Shown here piece after piece: positions 1 to 10,300 of a stretch of 64,000 nucleotides of DNA. The position numbers and the translations under genes were made by a program. The notes under the pieces were generated by a model. The model saw only the letters and a list, made by a program, of their open reading frames with translations, searched no databases and was not told the DNA's origin. Source of the DNA: Mucilaginibacter sp. UR6-1. GTDB lineage: Bacteria; Bacteroidota; Bacteroidia; Sphingobacteriales; Sphingobacteriaceae. The stretch covers positions 496,001 to 560,000 of the forward strand of contig NZ_JAJIWP010000001.1 in assembly GCF_020880975.1 (NCBI RefSeq), given 5' to 3'. The first letter of the stretch is position 1; each line of letters opens with the position of its first letter.

Positions 1-1206
1 CTTCAACTCGTATGGTTAGCAATTAAAAAACTACCCCAAGAATTGCGGACAAGGCATATCTATGTCGTTTGTAACGATACGCTTGTAGAGAACCCGAAGA
101 TCGCGCAATTTGTGCACCATACTTTAAAAAAGCTGCAAAGCGCAGCGGCCAGTCAAGGCATGCCCATCACCGTGCATGAAACTACCCCGATCTTGGAAGA
201 AACTTTTTGGGTCAACCTATTGGGGAAAGGATACCCGGCACCGAACAATATGTTCCGATGGTGTACCGAGCGTTTGAAGATCAACCCAACAACAGACTTC
301 ATCAAAACCAAAATAAGTGAAACCGGTGAAGTGATCATTTTACTAGGAACGCGCAGCGCTGAAAGCTCTAACCGTGCCCGGAGTATCAAAAAATATGAAG
401 TGAAAGGCGAAAGGCTGAGGAAACATATCCTGCCCAATGCCTACGTGTTCGCTCTGATCAAAGATGTACTTACCGATGAGGTGTGGACCTACCTGTTGCA
501 GGTCGATCCGCCATGGGGTGGTACCAACCGCGACCTGGTGACCCTTTACCGAAATGCCAATGGCGGCGACTGTCCTTTAGTGATTGACGATACGACCCCG
601 TCCTGCGGTAACAGTCGATTTGGCTGCTGGGTATGCACCGTGGTCAATAAGGATAAGTCAATGGAGGCGCTGATCGACAATGGCGAAGAATGGATGATTC
701 CTTTATCCGACTTCCGAGATATGCTCCAGGAAGAACGAAACAATCGTGACTGGCGAGAAAAGAGGCGACGCAACAGCGATATCACAGGCGAAGATGTATG
801 GGGGCCTTACTACCCAGAGAAGCGTGCTTTGATGCTGAAGACCCTATTGCAGGCACAAAAAGAAGTGCAGCAATCCGAACCCGACCTCGTGCTGATCAAT
901 TACCAGGAACTGGTAGCGATCCAGGTTACCTGGCATCGCGATTCGATCTTCAACTACAGCGTGGCAGAAATATATAACGAAGTTTATGGTACCGACCTGA
1001 ATAAGACCGATTTCAGCGACAATACGATCTTTGAAAAGGAGATATTACAGGAGGCCTGCAATGATGATACGGAATTTGAACTGATCAACGAGCTGTTGGA
1101 AATTCAAAAATCCAGGTACATTATGGTGAACAATTATGGGTTACAGAGCGATATCGAAAATCATTTGGAACACCATATCAAACACAGGAAACAGGATGTT
1201 CATTAA
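1..1206 (+). CDS. dndC: DndC, DNA phosphorothioation sulfurtransferase (5' end cut by window edge)
   Basis: PAPS-reductase-like ATP pyrophosphatase that, in the Dnd system, activates the DNA backbone and inserts sulfur together with DndD and DndE. The reading frame is open from base 1, with residues upstream of the first TTG (position 43) continuing the family sequence, so the true start and the SGGKDS-type P-loop lie left of the window. The WCTERLK motif near 257-277 and the cysteine cluster C-x6-C-x2-C (CGNSRFGCWVC, codons 604-636) fit the Fe-S ligands known for DndC. The 3' end overlaps dndD by 11 bp, indicating translational coupling. dndB and dndA are not visible and may lie upstream. 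Confidence 0.93.
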   Translation, partial: LQLVWLAIKKLPQELRTRHIYVVCNDTLVENPKIAQFVHHTLKKLQSAAASQGMPITVHETTPILEETFWVNLLGKGYPAPNNMFRWCTERLKINPTTDFIKTKISETGEVIILLGTRSAESSNRARSIKKYEVKGERLRKHILPNAYVFALIKDVLTDEVWTYLLQVDPPWGGTNRDLVTLYRNANGGDCPLVIDDTTPSCGNSRFGCWVCTVVNKDKSMEALIDNGEEWMIPLSDFRDMLQEERNNRDWREKRRRNSDITGEDVWGPYYPEKRALMLKTLLQAQKEVQQSEPDLVLINYQELVAIQVTWHRDSIFNYSVAEIYNEVYGTDLNKTDFSDNTIFEKEILQEACNDDTEFELINELLEIQKSRYIMVNNYGLQSDIENHLEHHIKHRKQDVH

Positions 1207-3343
1207 TAAAATATCATTATCTAATTTCAGGGTTTATTACGGGAATAACGAACTCGACCTGGCTACTGATATCAGTAACAATATCTCGGTCATCGCCGGT
1301 AACAACGGCTTTGGCAAGACCTCGTTGTTGACTTCTCTTGTTTGGGGCCTTTACGGTAAATTAATGACGGATGTCGATGAGCGCTATCGTCAGGACATCC
1401 TGGAATCGGGTGGTTATAAGCGTTATTGCGAAAAATTGATGAACCGTCTCGCGCTGAGCGAATCGGGTGAAAAGATCGCAGCCCTACAGGAAGAAATTAC
1501 GCTTACACCTAACTCGGCAGCGAAGCTTGCGCTGAAAAAGCAATTGACTGGCTTTTCTTCTTTCAGCGTCGGCTTGCAATTATCCGGTCTGATGATCCCT
1601 TCGGTGCCTTGCGAATTTGTGGAGATCAAACGGACGTATGATATAAAAACCCACCAGGAGGACGTAGAAATTTTGATTGATGGCAAGGTTAATGAACTGA
1701 CCAAAGGTGTCGGACCTGAAATCTTTATTAATGATTTTATACTACCTAAGGAGATCGCTAAATTTTTCTTTTTCGACGCGGAGAAGATCGTTGCCCTGGC
1801 GGATATCAATACTGCAGATGAAAAGCGTTACCTAAGCCAGGCCTATGCCGAAGTATTAGGGATCAAGAAATATACCGACCTGAAAGGTAACCTGCAAAAT
1901 TTAAGGTTACGTTTAAGGCAGAAGTCCGCTGTAAAAAGTGATCGCAATGTACTGGAGAAACTCTCTAAACAGCTTACCCAAAACAAAAAGCTGGGCCAGC
2001 ACTACTTACAGCAGCTGGAAGAACGGGCGGATATTATCCATTCCAAAAAAATTGCCTCAGATAAATATCAGGAACAGCTGATCCGCGAGGGGAGTTCGAT
2101 CACGCTGGAAGAATTAAAAAGGCTTAAAGAACAACAGGTCCAGTATACCCACGACCTGCTTAAAACCAAGACCCGCTTTAACGAATTGCTGGAACTGGCT
2201 CCATTCGCTATGCTGGCTGGAAAAGTTGCGCAGGTGAAACAACAACTGGAAGCAGAAATGAATAACAGTATGGCCTCGCGCACTTTATTACAGGATAAAT
2301 TTTCGGCGATCAGTGCGGCGATGGAAGGCTTTAAAACTAAATTTAACTTTACCTCTGAAACGGAGGAGACGCTGCTCGGCCTTATCAGGGCGGAGTTGCT
2401 ACCGGAACGCCAGCAGGAAGTAAAAACATTACTTGATTTTAGGCTTGACCAGCAGAACCAATTTTTTGCTATCTACGATAACTTAAAGAATGCTTATAGC
2501 AAAACGTTCCGCCAATTGGTAATGGAACAGAAGCGCCTCCAAACCATGTACAGTAATGTTCAACGTAAGCTTTCAGATGCGGAATCAAAAGAACGTGACC
2601 CGGTAATCATGGAGATACGCCAGTCTAAAGACCGCATCGATGAAGAGATCAGGTCCCTGGAAAACGAGATCGCCGGTATTACAGCCAAAAAACAAAATGC
2701 CGAAACGGAGATACAAGTGCTTTCCCGCAAAATTTCCGAGTTAAGCAAAAAGGTTGACCTGGAAGATACGGATAAGGAAAAAGATACCATGGCCGAAAGG
2801 CTCATTGAAAAGTTGGATAAATTCATCAATCAACTTAAAATTAAAAAGAAGATCAACCTGGAGAAAAGCATCCTGCGGGAGCTGAATCGACTTATGCATA
2901 AAGACGATTTTGTGAGTAAAGTAAATGTGGTCATTTCCGGGGATCTGATCGATATCGAATTATATGATCATCAAAAGCAGTTTATAGATAAGGAACTACT
3001 TTCTAAGGGGGAACAGCAATTATATGCGACCGCCCTTTTGAAAGCGCTGGTTGATGAGTCCAATATTCGCTTCCCTGTATTCATTGACAGCCCACTTCAG
3101 AAATTCGATAAACAGCACTCCCGTAACATTATCCAGGAATTCTACCCCTTCCTTTCCGGGCAGGTTGTATTATTCCCGCTATTGCAAAAGGAACTGAACG
3201 AGCAGGAATACGAATGGATGCTTCCGCGAGTAGGTAAAGCTTATCTGATCAATCAGAATGGTAAATACCATTCTGTGTTTAAAGCGGTGCAGGCCGATCA
3301 ACTGTTTGTGAATTACAACCAAAGTCAGGAATATGTTCAGTAA
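1196..3343 (+). CDS. dndD: DndD, SMC/RecN-like ATPase of DNA phosphorothioation
   Basis: 715-aa ABC/SMC-type ATPase that works with DndC and DndE in phosphorothioate modification. Walker A GNNGFGKT is at residues 35-42. A long helical, coiled-coil-like middle (about 200-560) is followed by the ABC signature region LLSKGEQQL and a Walker B stretch ending FIDSPL. I chose the ATG at 1196 (MFINKISLSNFR), preceded by AGGAAACAGG, because it begins exactly at the conserved N-terminal beta strand. A longer start at 1136 would overlap dndC by 71 bp. The gene overlaps dndE by 11 bp. No frame disruption is seen. Confidence 0.93.
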   Translation: MFINKISLSNFRVYYGNNELDLATDISNNISVIAGNNGFGKTSLLTSLVWGLYGKLMTDVDERYRQDILESGGYKRYCEKLMNRLALSESGEKIAALQEEITLTPNSAAKLALKKQLTGFSSFSVGLQLSGLMIPSVPCEFVEIKRTYDIKTHQEDVEILIDGKVNELTKGVGPEIFINDFILPKEIAKFFFFDAEKIVALADINTADEKRYLSQAYAEVLGIKKYTDLKGNLQNLRLRLRQKSAVKSDRNVLEKLSKQLTQNKKLGQHYLQQLEERADIIHSKKIASDKYQEQLIREGSSITLEELKRLKEQQVQYTHDLLKTKTRFNELLELAPFAMLAGKVAQVKQQLEAEMNNSMASRTLLQDKFSAISAAMEGFKTKFNFTSETEETLLGLIRAELLPERQQEVKTLLDFRLDQQNQFFAIYDNLKNAYSKTFRQLVMEQKRLQTMYSNVQRKLSDAESKERDPVIMEIRQSKDRIDEEIRSLENEIAGITAKKQNAETEIQVLSRKISELSKKVDLEDTDKEKDTMAERLIEKLDKFINQLKIKKKINLEKSILRELNRLMHKDDFVSKVNVVISGDLIDIELYDHQKQFIDKELLSKGEQQLYATALLKALVDESNIRFPVFIDSPLQKFDKQHSRNIIQEFYPFLSGQVVLFPLLQKELNEQEYEWMLPRVGKAYLINQNGKYHSVFKAVQADQLFVNYNQSQEYVQ

Positions 3344-3728
3344 TATCAAAACTTCTAAGGCCAACAAGGAGATCGTCAGCAGTTTGACAAGTAAACTGAA
3401 CCTCGGTGCGGAGAACATCATCGCACGTTTGGCTCTAGCGTACTCTATCAATTTAGAACGGAAAATGGAACTGTCGAAGATCCAGGATTCGGGCGGCAAA
3501 GAGTATAGCGCCAAAGTGCTTTTCGGCGATTACACGGATTACTACATTGCGCTGATCTGTGTCCATTACAATGTGTATAAGAGCGATAAGGATATCAGCC
3601 GCTATATTAAAATGCATATCGACGATGGCCTGGAATTACTCAATACCGAATTCGCTGGCAATGTCAGTACTACTGGCTTCGATTTCATCGCCACAAAGAT
3701 CGATCAAGGGCTTCAGTTCGCCCTTTGA
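3333..3728 (+). CDS. dndE: DndE, DNA phosphorothioation protein
   Basis: 131-aa basic helical protein of the DndE family, the nicked-DNA-binding partner of the DndCDE modification complex. It begins MFSNIKTSKANKE and carries the family pattern of two helix-rich halves with RLALAYSI and GDYTDYYIALI segments. It is the last gene of the modification operon, overlaps dndD by 11 bp and is followed directly by a strong intrinsic terminator, so dndCDE is probably one transcript separate from dptFGH. Assignment rests on sequence character plus strict gene order; both agree. Confidence 0.9.
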   Translation: MFSNIKTSKANKEIVSSLTSKLNLGAENIIARLALAYSINLERKMELSKIQDSGGKEYSAKVLFGDYTDYYIALICVHYNVYKSDKDISRYIKMHIDDGLELLNTEFAGNVSTTGFDFIATKIDQGLQFAL

Positions 3729-3739
3729 TTCAGCATAAA

Positions 3740-3769
3740 AGCAGCCAATAAATGGCTGCTTTTTTTTTT
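3740..3769 (+). terminator. Rho-independent terminator after dndE
   Basis: Perfect 8-bp stem AGCAGCCA (3740-3747) / TGGCTGCT (3753-3760) with a 5-nt ATAAA loop, followed by nine T residues (3761-3769). It lies 12 bp past the dndE stop and ends the modification operon on the + strand. Confidence 0.9.
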
Positions 3770-3863
3770 GATAGGGACGCGAAACGCGAAAATATCCAAA
3801 TACGAAAAATAAGCTTAGCCTTTTTGAAAGTACCGTTTTAGACAGGTACGAAATGCGCCTGCA

Positions 3864-3882
3864 ATTAGCAAGATTTGCTAAT
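3864..3882 (+). promoter_or_regulatory. Inverted repeat overlapping the XRE start codon (candidate operator)
   Basis: Perfect dyad ATTAGCAA-gat-TTGCTAAT. The right arm runs into the ATG of the XRE gene (3881). The position suggests an autoregulatory operator for the XRE protein or an RNA hairpin hiding the start codon. A weaker dyad, GTACC...GGTAC, lies about 15 bp upstream. Function is inferred from location and symmetry only. Confidence 0.5.
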
Positions 3883-4138
3883 GCCTAAAAGTCAAACCGA
3901 AAAATTCAGCCCCGAAGAATTACTACTTTTAGAAAAACTGGCGAAAAGGATAAAAGAATTGCGGATCGAAAAAGGTTTTTCCAATTATGAACATTTCGCC
4001 TATGAAAGCGGGATCTCCCGCACCCAATACGGAAAATACGAGATAGGCGACAACCTGAAATTTTTGACTCTGATGAAAGTCCTGAAAACACTGGATATAC
4101 CGGTGTCCGAGTTTTTCGCAAAAGGATTTGATAATTAA
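3881..4138 (+). CDS. XRE-family helix-turn-helix regulator between dndE and dptF
   Basis: 85-aa single-domain Cro/CI-type DNA-binding protein. The HTH covers most of the chain: KRIKELRIEKGFSNYEHF, then ESGISRTQYGKYEIG as helices 2-3, then VLKTLDIPVSEFF. ATG 3881 is preferred over TTG 3875. It stops 5 bp before dptF and is probably co-transcribed with the restriction genes, with its own promoter in 3770-3863 after the dndE terminator. Inferred role: control of the restriction arm so that modification precedes cutting. A perfect dyad overlaps its own start. Confidence 0.85.
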   Translation: MPKSQTEKFSPEELLLLEKLAKRIKELRIEKGFSNYEHFAYESGISRTQYGKYEIGDNLKFLTLMKVLKTLDIPVSEFFAKGFDN

Positions 4139-4143
4139 TAACT

Positions 4144-5898
4144 ATGCAGACACATCAACTCATCGCCCAGTTGGGTAAACTTAAAGAGTCTGCCAAGGAA
4201 GCGATCGCGAACGCCAATGCCCCGATCGACGACGCCCTGAAAAGCTATCTTCATATCAGTCGCCCGGTAGAACAGGTCCTGACCGATATGGTCATCCGGG
4301 CAAGCCAGTCGCCAGGCCCGTCTTTGCTCTTAGTTTGCGGTAACGTAGGTGACGGTAAATCACACCTGCTCGCCCGGCTTAAAGGCACGAACGATCTGGA
4401 GCCCTATTTCTCTAAATTCCATATTCATAACGATGCGACCGAGAGTTACAGTCCTGATGAAACCTGTAACGATACACTAAGTAAAGTACTGCAACCTTTC
4501 GCGGATGATCAATTAGGTTCAGACCCAAAGAAAGTCATATTGGCCATCAACTTAGGGACGTTGAGTAATTTTCTGGAAGAAAAGAAAGATGGTTTTGGCC
4601 GGCTAAAGGCTTTCGTCGAAAGTAACCGGATCATAGAAGCCGACGGCACAGAACCAGACAATGATACCGGCACCGACCCGGTATTCAAATTTGTCAACTT
4701 TACGAATTATCATTTTTACAGCTTAAGCGCGGACGGCCCGAAAGTAGACCTGATCGAAGAATTGCTCGGCAGGATCGTTCAAAGTTCCAACCAAAATCCC
4801 ATCTATCAGGCTTACCAATGGGTGGCTGCCCAGCCCTGGGCCGGGCAATGCGCGATCAAGGCTAACTACGAGTTTCTAACCCATCGTCCGTATCGAAAGG
4901 TGATCGCGTACATGTTGGTGGCCTGCCTTGTCAAGGAAAAGCAGATTATTTCCTTTCGTCAGGTACTCAACTTTATTTATGATCTGTTGGTACCTTATCA
5001 ACTGGCCCACCCAGAATTACCTAAATACCTGGCGCTGACCCAGGCACTTTCAGTGGAAGAAAAGGTGCAGTTCCTGGCACCTTATTATCTGTTCGAAAAC
5101 CCTAAGCTGTCCAAGATCTTTTTTAATCTCTACCAGCTTGACCCGGCCATAAGGCGTTACGAAGCACTTGATGAGTGTGCAATACTGCTTTTTACCGAAC
5201 CAGAACCCATTACCTGGTTAACCGGGGAGTTTCCGGAGCTCTTAAGCCGGCCACTGGATCTGAAGCCCAATGAACGGATTAAACATGAACTGGTCATCAA
5301 AGCCTATTTGCGTTTCAATTACTTTAAAAACCCAACGGCTGCGATCTATAATGACGACTACTTCCTTGAATACACCAGGGCTTTATTCGCCTTTAATAAC
5401 AACGATGCATTAGGTTTAAGGCCGATCATTGACCTCGTAAAAAAAGCAGCGTACAGCTGGAATGGCGGCACCTCCGAAAAAAATAAAGCCATCGTATCGG
5501 GAACCGTGAAAAACAACGCCTATCGGGTGTTTAAGCAATTGAACCTGAAAGTCATCCTGCCCAAACGCGAGGATAAAAAAGACTTGGCAGTTATCAATGA
5601 ATTTACTCAGGAGGTCACCCTGCGTTTTTCACTTCCCGGTGATCATATTTTCCCGATCACTGTGGATTATGCCTTATATGTGCTGCTCCAAAATGTAAAC
5701 GCGGGTTACCGCCCTAATAAACTGGACCGCCATACTTATATCAATTTTGCTCGCTTTGTCGAACAGGTAACCTTTGCCGATATCCAGGGACAAACTTTAT
5801 ATATCGACGAGATAAATTTTGGTTTCCCTCTCGACTACAAATTTGAGTTTAACGACGAATACCAGGAATTCACCTTTTCAAAATTACACAGGGCATGA
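4144..5898 (+). CDS. dptF: DptF, phosphorothioation-dependent restriction ATPase
   Basis: 584-aa P-loop protein of the DptF (DndF) family, the first component of the DptFGH machine that restricts DNA lacking phosphorothioate marks. Walker A GNVGDGKS is at residues 66-73, preceded by the hydrophobic strand SLLLVC. A Walker-B-like strand KVILAINLG follows near residue 125-135. The remainder is helical. It overlaps dptG by 4 bp (ATGA), so the trio is translationally coupled. The gene is intact, with length as expected for the family. Confidence 0.9.
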   Translation: MQTHQLIAQLGKLKESAKEAIANANAPIDDALKSYLHISRPVEQVLTDMVIRASQSPGPSLLLVCGNVGDGKSHLLARLKGTNDLEPYFSKFHIHNDATESYSPDETCNDTLSKVLQPFADDQLGSDPKKVILAINLGTLSNFLEEKKDGFGRLKAFVESNRIIEADGTEPDNDTGTDPVFKFVNFTNYHFYSLSADGPKVDLIEELLGRIVQSSNQNPIYQAYQWVAAQPWAGQCAIKANYEFLTHRPYRKVIAYMLVACLVKEKQIISFRQVLNFIYDLLVPYQLAHPELPKYLALTQALSVEEKVQFLAPYYLFENPKLSKIFFNLYQLDPAIRRYEALDECAILLFTEPEPITWLTGEFPELLSRPLDLKPNERIKHELVIKAYLRFNYFKNPTAAIYNDDYFLEYTRALFAFNNNDALGLRPIIDLVKKAAYSWNGGTSEKNKAIVSGTVKNNAYRVFKQLNLKVILPKREDKKDLAVINEFTQEVTLRFSLPGDHIFPITVDYALYVLLQNVNAGYRPNKLDRHTYINFARFVEQVTFADIQGQTLYIDEINFGFPLDYKFEFNDEYQEFTFSKLHRA

Positions 5899-7376
5899 GC
5901 TTCGACGTAGAAACAGCATTAAAATATTACGTGAGCAGGACTGCCAAAGGTTACGAGTTCAAACATAACAAGGCGACGCGGCTCCCGATCGTGCCCTTCA
6001 TCACCAAGCTGGAGGCCAAAGACATCGAGAAACTGGATTTTCGCTCTTTTGATGGTTATATCGGCCACTGCTACCGGCAGATGATCCGCAAAGAACTGCC
6101 GCCCGATATGGAAGACGCTAACTTTAAACCGGGCTTGAAGGCGGCGATCTTGAAATTTATTAGGACTGAAGTAAATACCACCGAAGACCTGCGGGATAAG
6201 TTCCTGCATATTGCCGAATCATTGTTCTTCAATGGGTCCGAGCTGATCAAATTCAGTGTGGATGCCCAGGCCTACCTTTACTGGAAACGGAAGGATTCAG
6301 GCCTGGAAAACATTGCGGATTTCTTGTGCAAGATATTTGTTAACGATCAGGTTGCCACCCTATGGCAGGATAAAAAAGGCGTGCCGGAAAATATTTTTCA
6401 GCAACTCCTCAACCAAGCCTTGCCTAAACTGAAAGAAAAAGCAGTCAAATCAAGAAGGCCTGACGATCCGAAAGATCCGGATTACCACGTCATCAATCCC
6501 GAGGTCATCTCGCTTTTCCAGCGCGACTTCGAATTCCTGAGCAAGGACAAGCAGAGTTTCCTGGACGAAAGCGACCTGCTCTTTAAATTTTATTACTTTT
6601 TCTACATTACCCAACTGGCTTTTTCGCTGAATAGCTTTTTTAACGATGGGACCGGCTTTACTCCATTGTATTTTACCATCGAAAGCGAAACCGTATCGGA
6701 AAACCGTAAAACGATCAAGCAAGGCTGGAAGATGCTGGAGCCGAGGCTGATCAATCTGATGTCACATTCGGTCAACCTGGATATGCTCAACCGCTTACCG
6801 CTACCGGTGCAGGAAAGCGGCTATGATTACCTGGTATTAAAGGACCTGTTCGCTAAACTGGATGCGGAACAAGCCGCAACATTGGAAACCAATATCCAGG
6901 AATTAATCTCCTTTTATGTGAGTGTGGTACCCGTTGAAAAATCAAGCTGGGACGAGTTCCAGGCAGACTTTGACCGCAAAACAAAATCGCGGCCATTTGC
7001 CAACGATCTGGAAAAAAAGGTGGTAGAATTATTTCACCGGATAGAATTCCAATTCGACCATTCCAGCCGAAAATCGAAAAGACAGTCCTTCGCCAACTGG
7101 TTCCTGTTCTTTTGCAAAGAGAATTTCCTGAAGAACCGCGGGCGAAATGGCTACTCGCTGAACCTTTCCCACGAAATGCTCATCTTCCTGACCAAACTCT
7201 GCATTGGTGAGCGGTCCAAGATCAGGCTGAACGACCTGATGCAGGCTTTTAAAAACCGCGGCATTTACTTTGATGAGGCCAGCAAGCGGGCCATTCTGGA
7301 GATCTACGAAAAAATTAACCTGATAGAGAAAAAAAGCGATAGCGGAGATGCACAATACATTAGACAAGTTCTATAA
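5895..7376 (+). CDS. dptG: DptG, phosphorothioation-dependent restriction protein
   Basis: 493-aa protein assigned to DptG (DndG) from its N-terminal sequence (MSFDVETALKYYVSRTAKG), its size and its position between dptF and dptH. No catalytic motif is apparent. It is helix-rich with a basic C-terminal third (RKSKRQSFANWF, KNRGRNGYSLNL), which could contact DNA. It overlaps dptF by 4 bp and dptH by 29 bp. Known family role: essential partner in DndFGH restriction; its biochemical activity cannot be read from sequence. Confidence 0.85.
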   Translation: MSFDVETALKYYVSRTAKGYEFKHNKATRLPIVPFITKLEAKDIEKLDFRSFDGYIGHCYRQMIRKELPPDMEDANFKPGLKAAILKFIRTEVNTTEDLRDKFLHIAESLFFNGSELIKFSVDAQAYLYWKRKDSGLENIADFLCKIFVNDQVATLWQDKKGVPENIFQQLLNQALPKLKEKAVKSRRPDDPKDPDYHVINPEVISLFQRDFEFLSKDKQSFLDESDLLFKFYYFFYITQLAFSLNSFFNDGTGFTPLYFTIESETVSENRKTIKQGWKMLEPRLINLMSHSVNLDMLNRLPLPVQESGYDYLVLKDLFAKLDAEQAATLETNIQELISFYVSVVPVEKSSWDEFQADFDRKTKSRPFANDLEKKVVELFHRIEFQFDHSSRKSKRQSFANWFLFFCKENFLKNRGRNGYSLNLSHEMLIFLTKLCIGERSKIRLNDLMQAFKNRGIYFDEASKRAILEIYEKINLIEKKSDSGDAQYIRQVL

Positions 7377-10300
7377 CTACCTGGCGGAAATTTTATTCCG
7401 CTATTTTACGACAACGAACCCGCTTCAGCCAGGTGATCGTTACTTTGTGCATTTTGAGAACGAAGATGACGTAGCCCTATGCTTCCGGCAGTTGATCGAA
7501 CACCAGCCCGACCTGGTGGAGGACTTCAGCTATCGCTACGATGAAGATACACAACTTTACAACACCAAGACTATTCAATTTGGCGGGATCAAACTGATCC
7601 TGGCATCCCATAAAGATGCCACCGAAAACTTCCTGACCATGCTGCGCAATCAGGTAGCCCTGCAGGAAGGTGTTTTTGAAAAAACGGCAATCCTGATTCT
7701 TTTTAGCGGGCAGCTTGACAGTTTGATCGGCGGCAGCGGCGATCTGACCAAATCGGGTATGCCGCTCAGCTTCGACAGTTTTTATGCGAATATCCAGGAA
7801 AAGATCACCCAGACCTTTCCAACTAAAACAGATAAGCGGACTATATTAGAGCTTGCGCTTAGAAATAAAATCGCAGAGTTTCCTATGGGCGAACTCAGCA
7901 TTTTTGACTTCAATCATATTATCGCCATCGTTCAAAACAAGCGATTTGAAAAGGAAGATTTCCAACTGCTCGGTTTATTCCCGCATCAGGAATTGGAAAC
8001 GATCATGGATGTTAACCGGATCCGTGAAAAACTGGATCAGAACCATGGTGTATTTGAGACGATAGAATACGCTGCAAATTATGGTAATGTCCAAAGCGAC
8101 CTGGACAGGCTGCTTACATCGGCCGGCATTACCGCGATCGAACAGGGCCTGGCCGATGAATCATGGAAACTCATCGATTATGCCGACCTGGTCAGGATGA
8201 TCATCAAACCAGACAAGGAAAAGCCGGTTGATTATAAGGGAGCCGAACAGAACCTGCTTAGTGCGAACCAGACCCTGTGGGAAAGAAAAGATGTTAAAAA
8301 CAAGCGCCTGTTTCATGTGATCATTTTTAACGCTAACGGAAGCTACCCTTTTACCCAGAATTTTGGGTTCAGCGCGACTTTACGCGGGAGCCTAAGTCTA
8401 ACCCGGGTTGATCGCACCTTGGGAAATGTTGAGCGGGTAGGAAAACAGCTTCAACTAACCGTCAATGCACCTGCATTTAACGACGAATCCTTATTTTTTG
8501 AATATGCCGACCAGAAAGTCCCAAGCGCCAAATTCCGGTTTCGTGTATGGGTGATCGACGGCACCTCAGATTTTTTAGAAGAGTTCAAAGCAAATTATAG
8601 CCTGAGCACGGAAGGGCAGCTCCTGTTGGATACCGAAAACGTTGTCCGCTTAAATACCGGAGCAATCGAAAAAGACGAATTTGATCTGGTACCGGAAGCT
8701 GAATATACCATTCAAGAGGATCGCGCATTAATACTGAATATCCGGAACGACAATGAAGAAGAGTTCCCATTCCGCCTGGTTCAGCAAGGGCAAGACCTGG
8801 ACGTTTTAGTTAAGCAGCAAATTGGGGCTTCTAAGCCGGTAAAAGGCTGGGATGTCTGGCAAAATAAACGGATCGAGCGCAAAAGTTACCAGCATGTGTA
8901 TGTGCCGGAAACCGACACGCTCAAACTGGTTTTTGGCAATGAAGAATTCGGTCCGCGGGACGATTTTCGCCAAAACCTGTTGTTGGAGATTCAAATGATG
9001 GCCGAGCCGTTTCCGGCCTGGTGCCAATCAGAAGGAAATCAATTAAGCGGACGGCACCTGAGGATTTCTCAAAGGATGGCTACGGCCTACCAAAATTATA
9101 TCAACATCATCAAGTCAGGCAATTATCTTCCGAGTTTGTTTTACCATAACGACGAAGCTTGTGTAGTTGCACGGGAATATATAGAAACGTTTCTGACGGA
9201 AGTAAACGGGATCGGCGAAAAACAGATTCTTCAGGAAGACGCAAAAGCTGACCTGCTGATGCTGGGAACCGTAACCGAGACAGATAAGGATCAGATCGTC
9301 AAAGTAAGCCCACTTCACCCTTTAATGGTAGCTTACCAACTGGAGATCTACAGCGAGGTTAAAGAGAACAAGCTATACGATGCAATGCTCAGGAAACTGA
9401 CGCCCCTAAACCTGCTACCGTATTTTTTCTGGCAGAACGAAACCGGTAACCAGTCCCGCCAACTCTACGCCAGCAAAGAGAACAGCCATTCGCCGGAATG
9501 GCTTTATTATAGCAATGACCTTCATTTTAAACGCTTCGCAGGAAGGGAGTTTATCCGCGGGCTCGTGAGTGAGAAGATACATGAGTTCGTTACTAATTTT
9601 TCCTTTCTCTTCGCTTATGACCTACGGGCACCTATTAAGATCAATGTCTTTAATATGGGTGATTGTAAGCAGGTTTTGCAGGGAATATTTGATTATTACA
9701 AAGAACGAGTGCTCGGCGGTGTGGCCATGCATGATCTGCGCCCTATCGAGTTGTTCCTGCACGGTTCAGACCAATACGTAACTACGTTTGAGCGGATGTC
9801 CCACCTGATCGAGCAAGAGGATATTGAACGGTCTTTCGATCTGATGACAAATACTAAGCGCATCGATTTTGAAGATCTGATCAATGCGTTCCGCAGCAAA
9901 GTTCATTATTACGCCATTGAACCGAATCTGAATAACCAGTATGCCCACCTGACATTTTACCAGTTCGATAATCAGCATACCAGTATCACCTACCGGGATC
10001 ACAAACAAATCCCCTCGGGCTTGTCGATGAATGGGCTCCTTTCGGACCTGCCATCTTATTACCATGACCTCACTTATGTTACCGGCTTTGGCACTGATTA
10101 CATATTGGGGGAAAGCGAGTTGATCAATATCGCCAAGGCTTATAACAGCCTGGCTCGGGTATCTTTTTCAAAAGATCCATTTGAAGAAGAAAAAGTAATT
10201 TGCACAACCATTAATAATGGTATCAAGGCGAATCTGAATAAGCTTTACGATCATTCACAATGGGTAGTATTCGTCGACCCTCATTTCGACCTGAGCTTTT

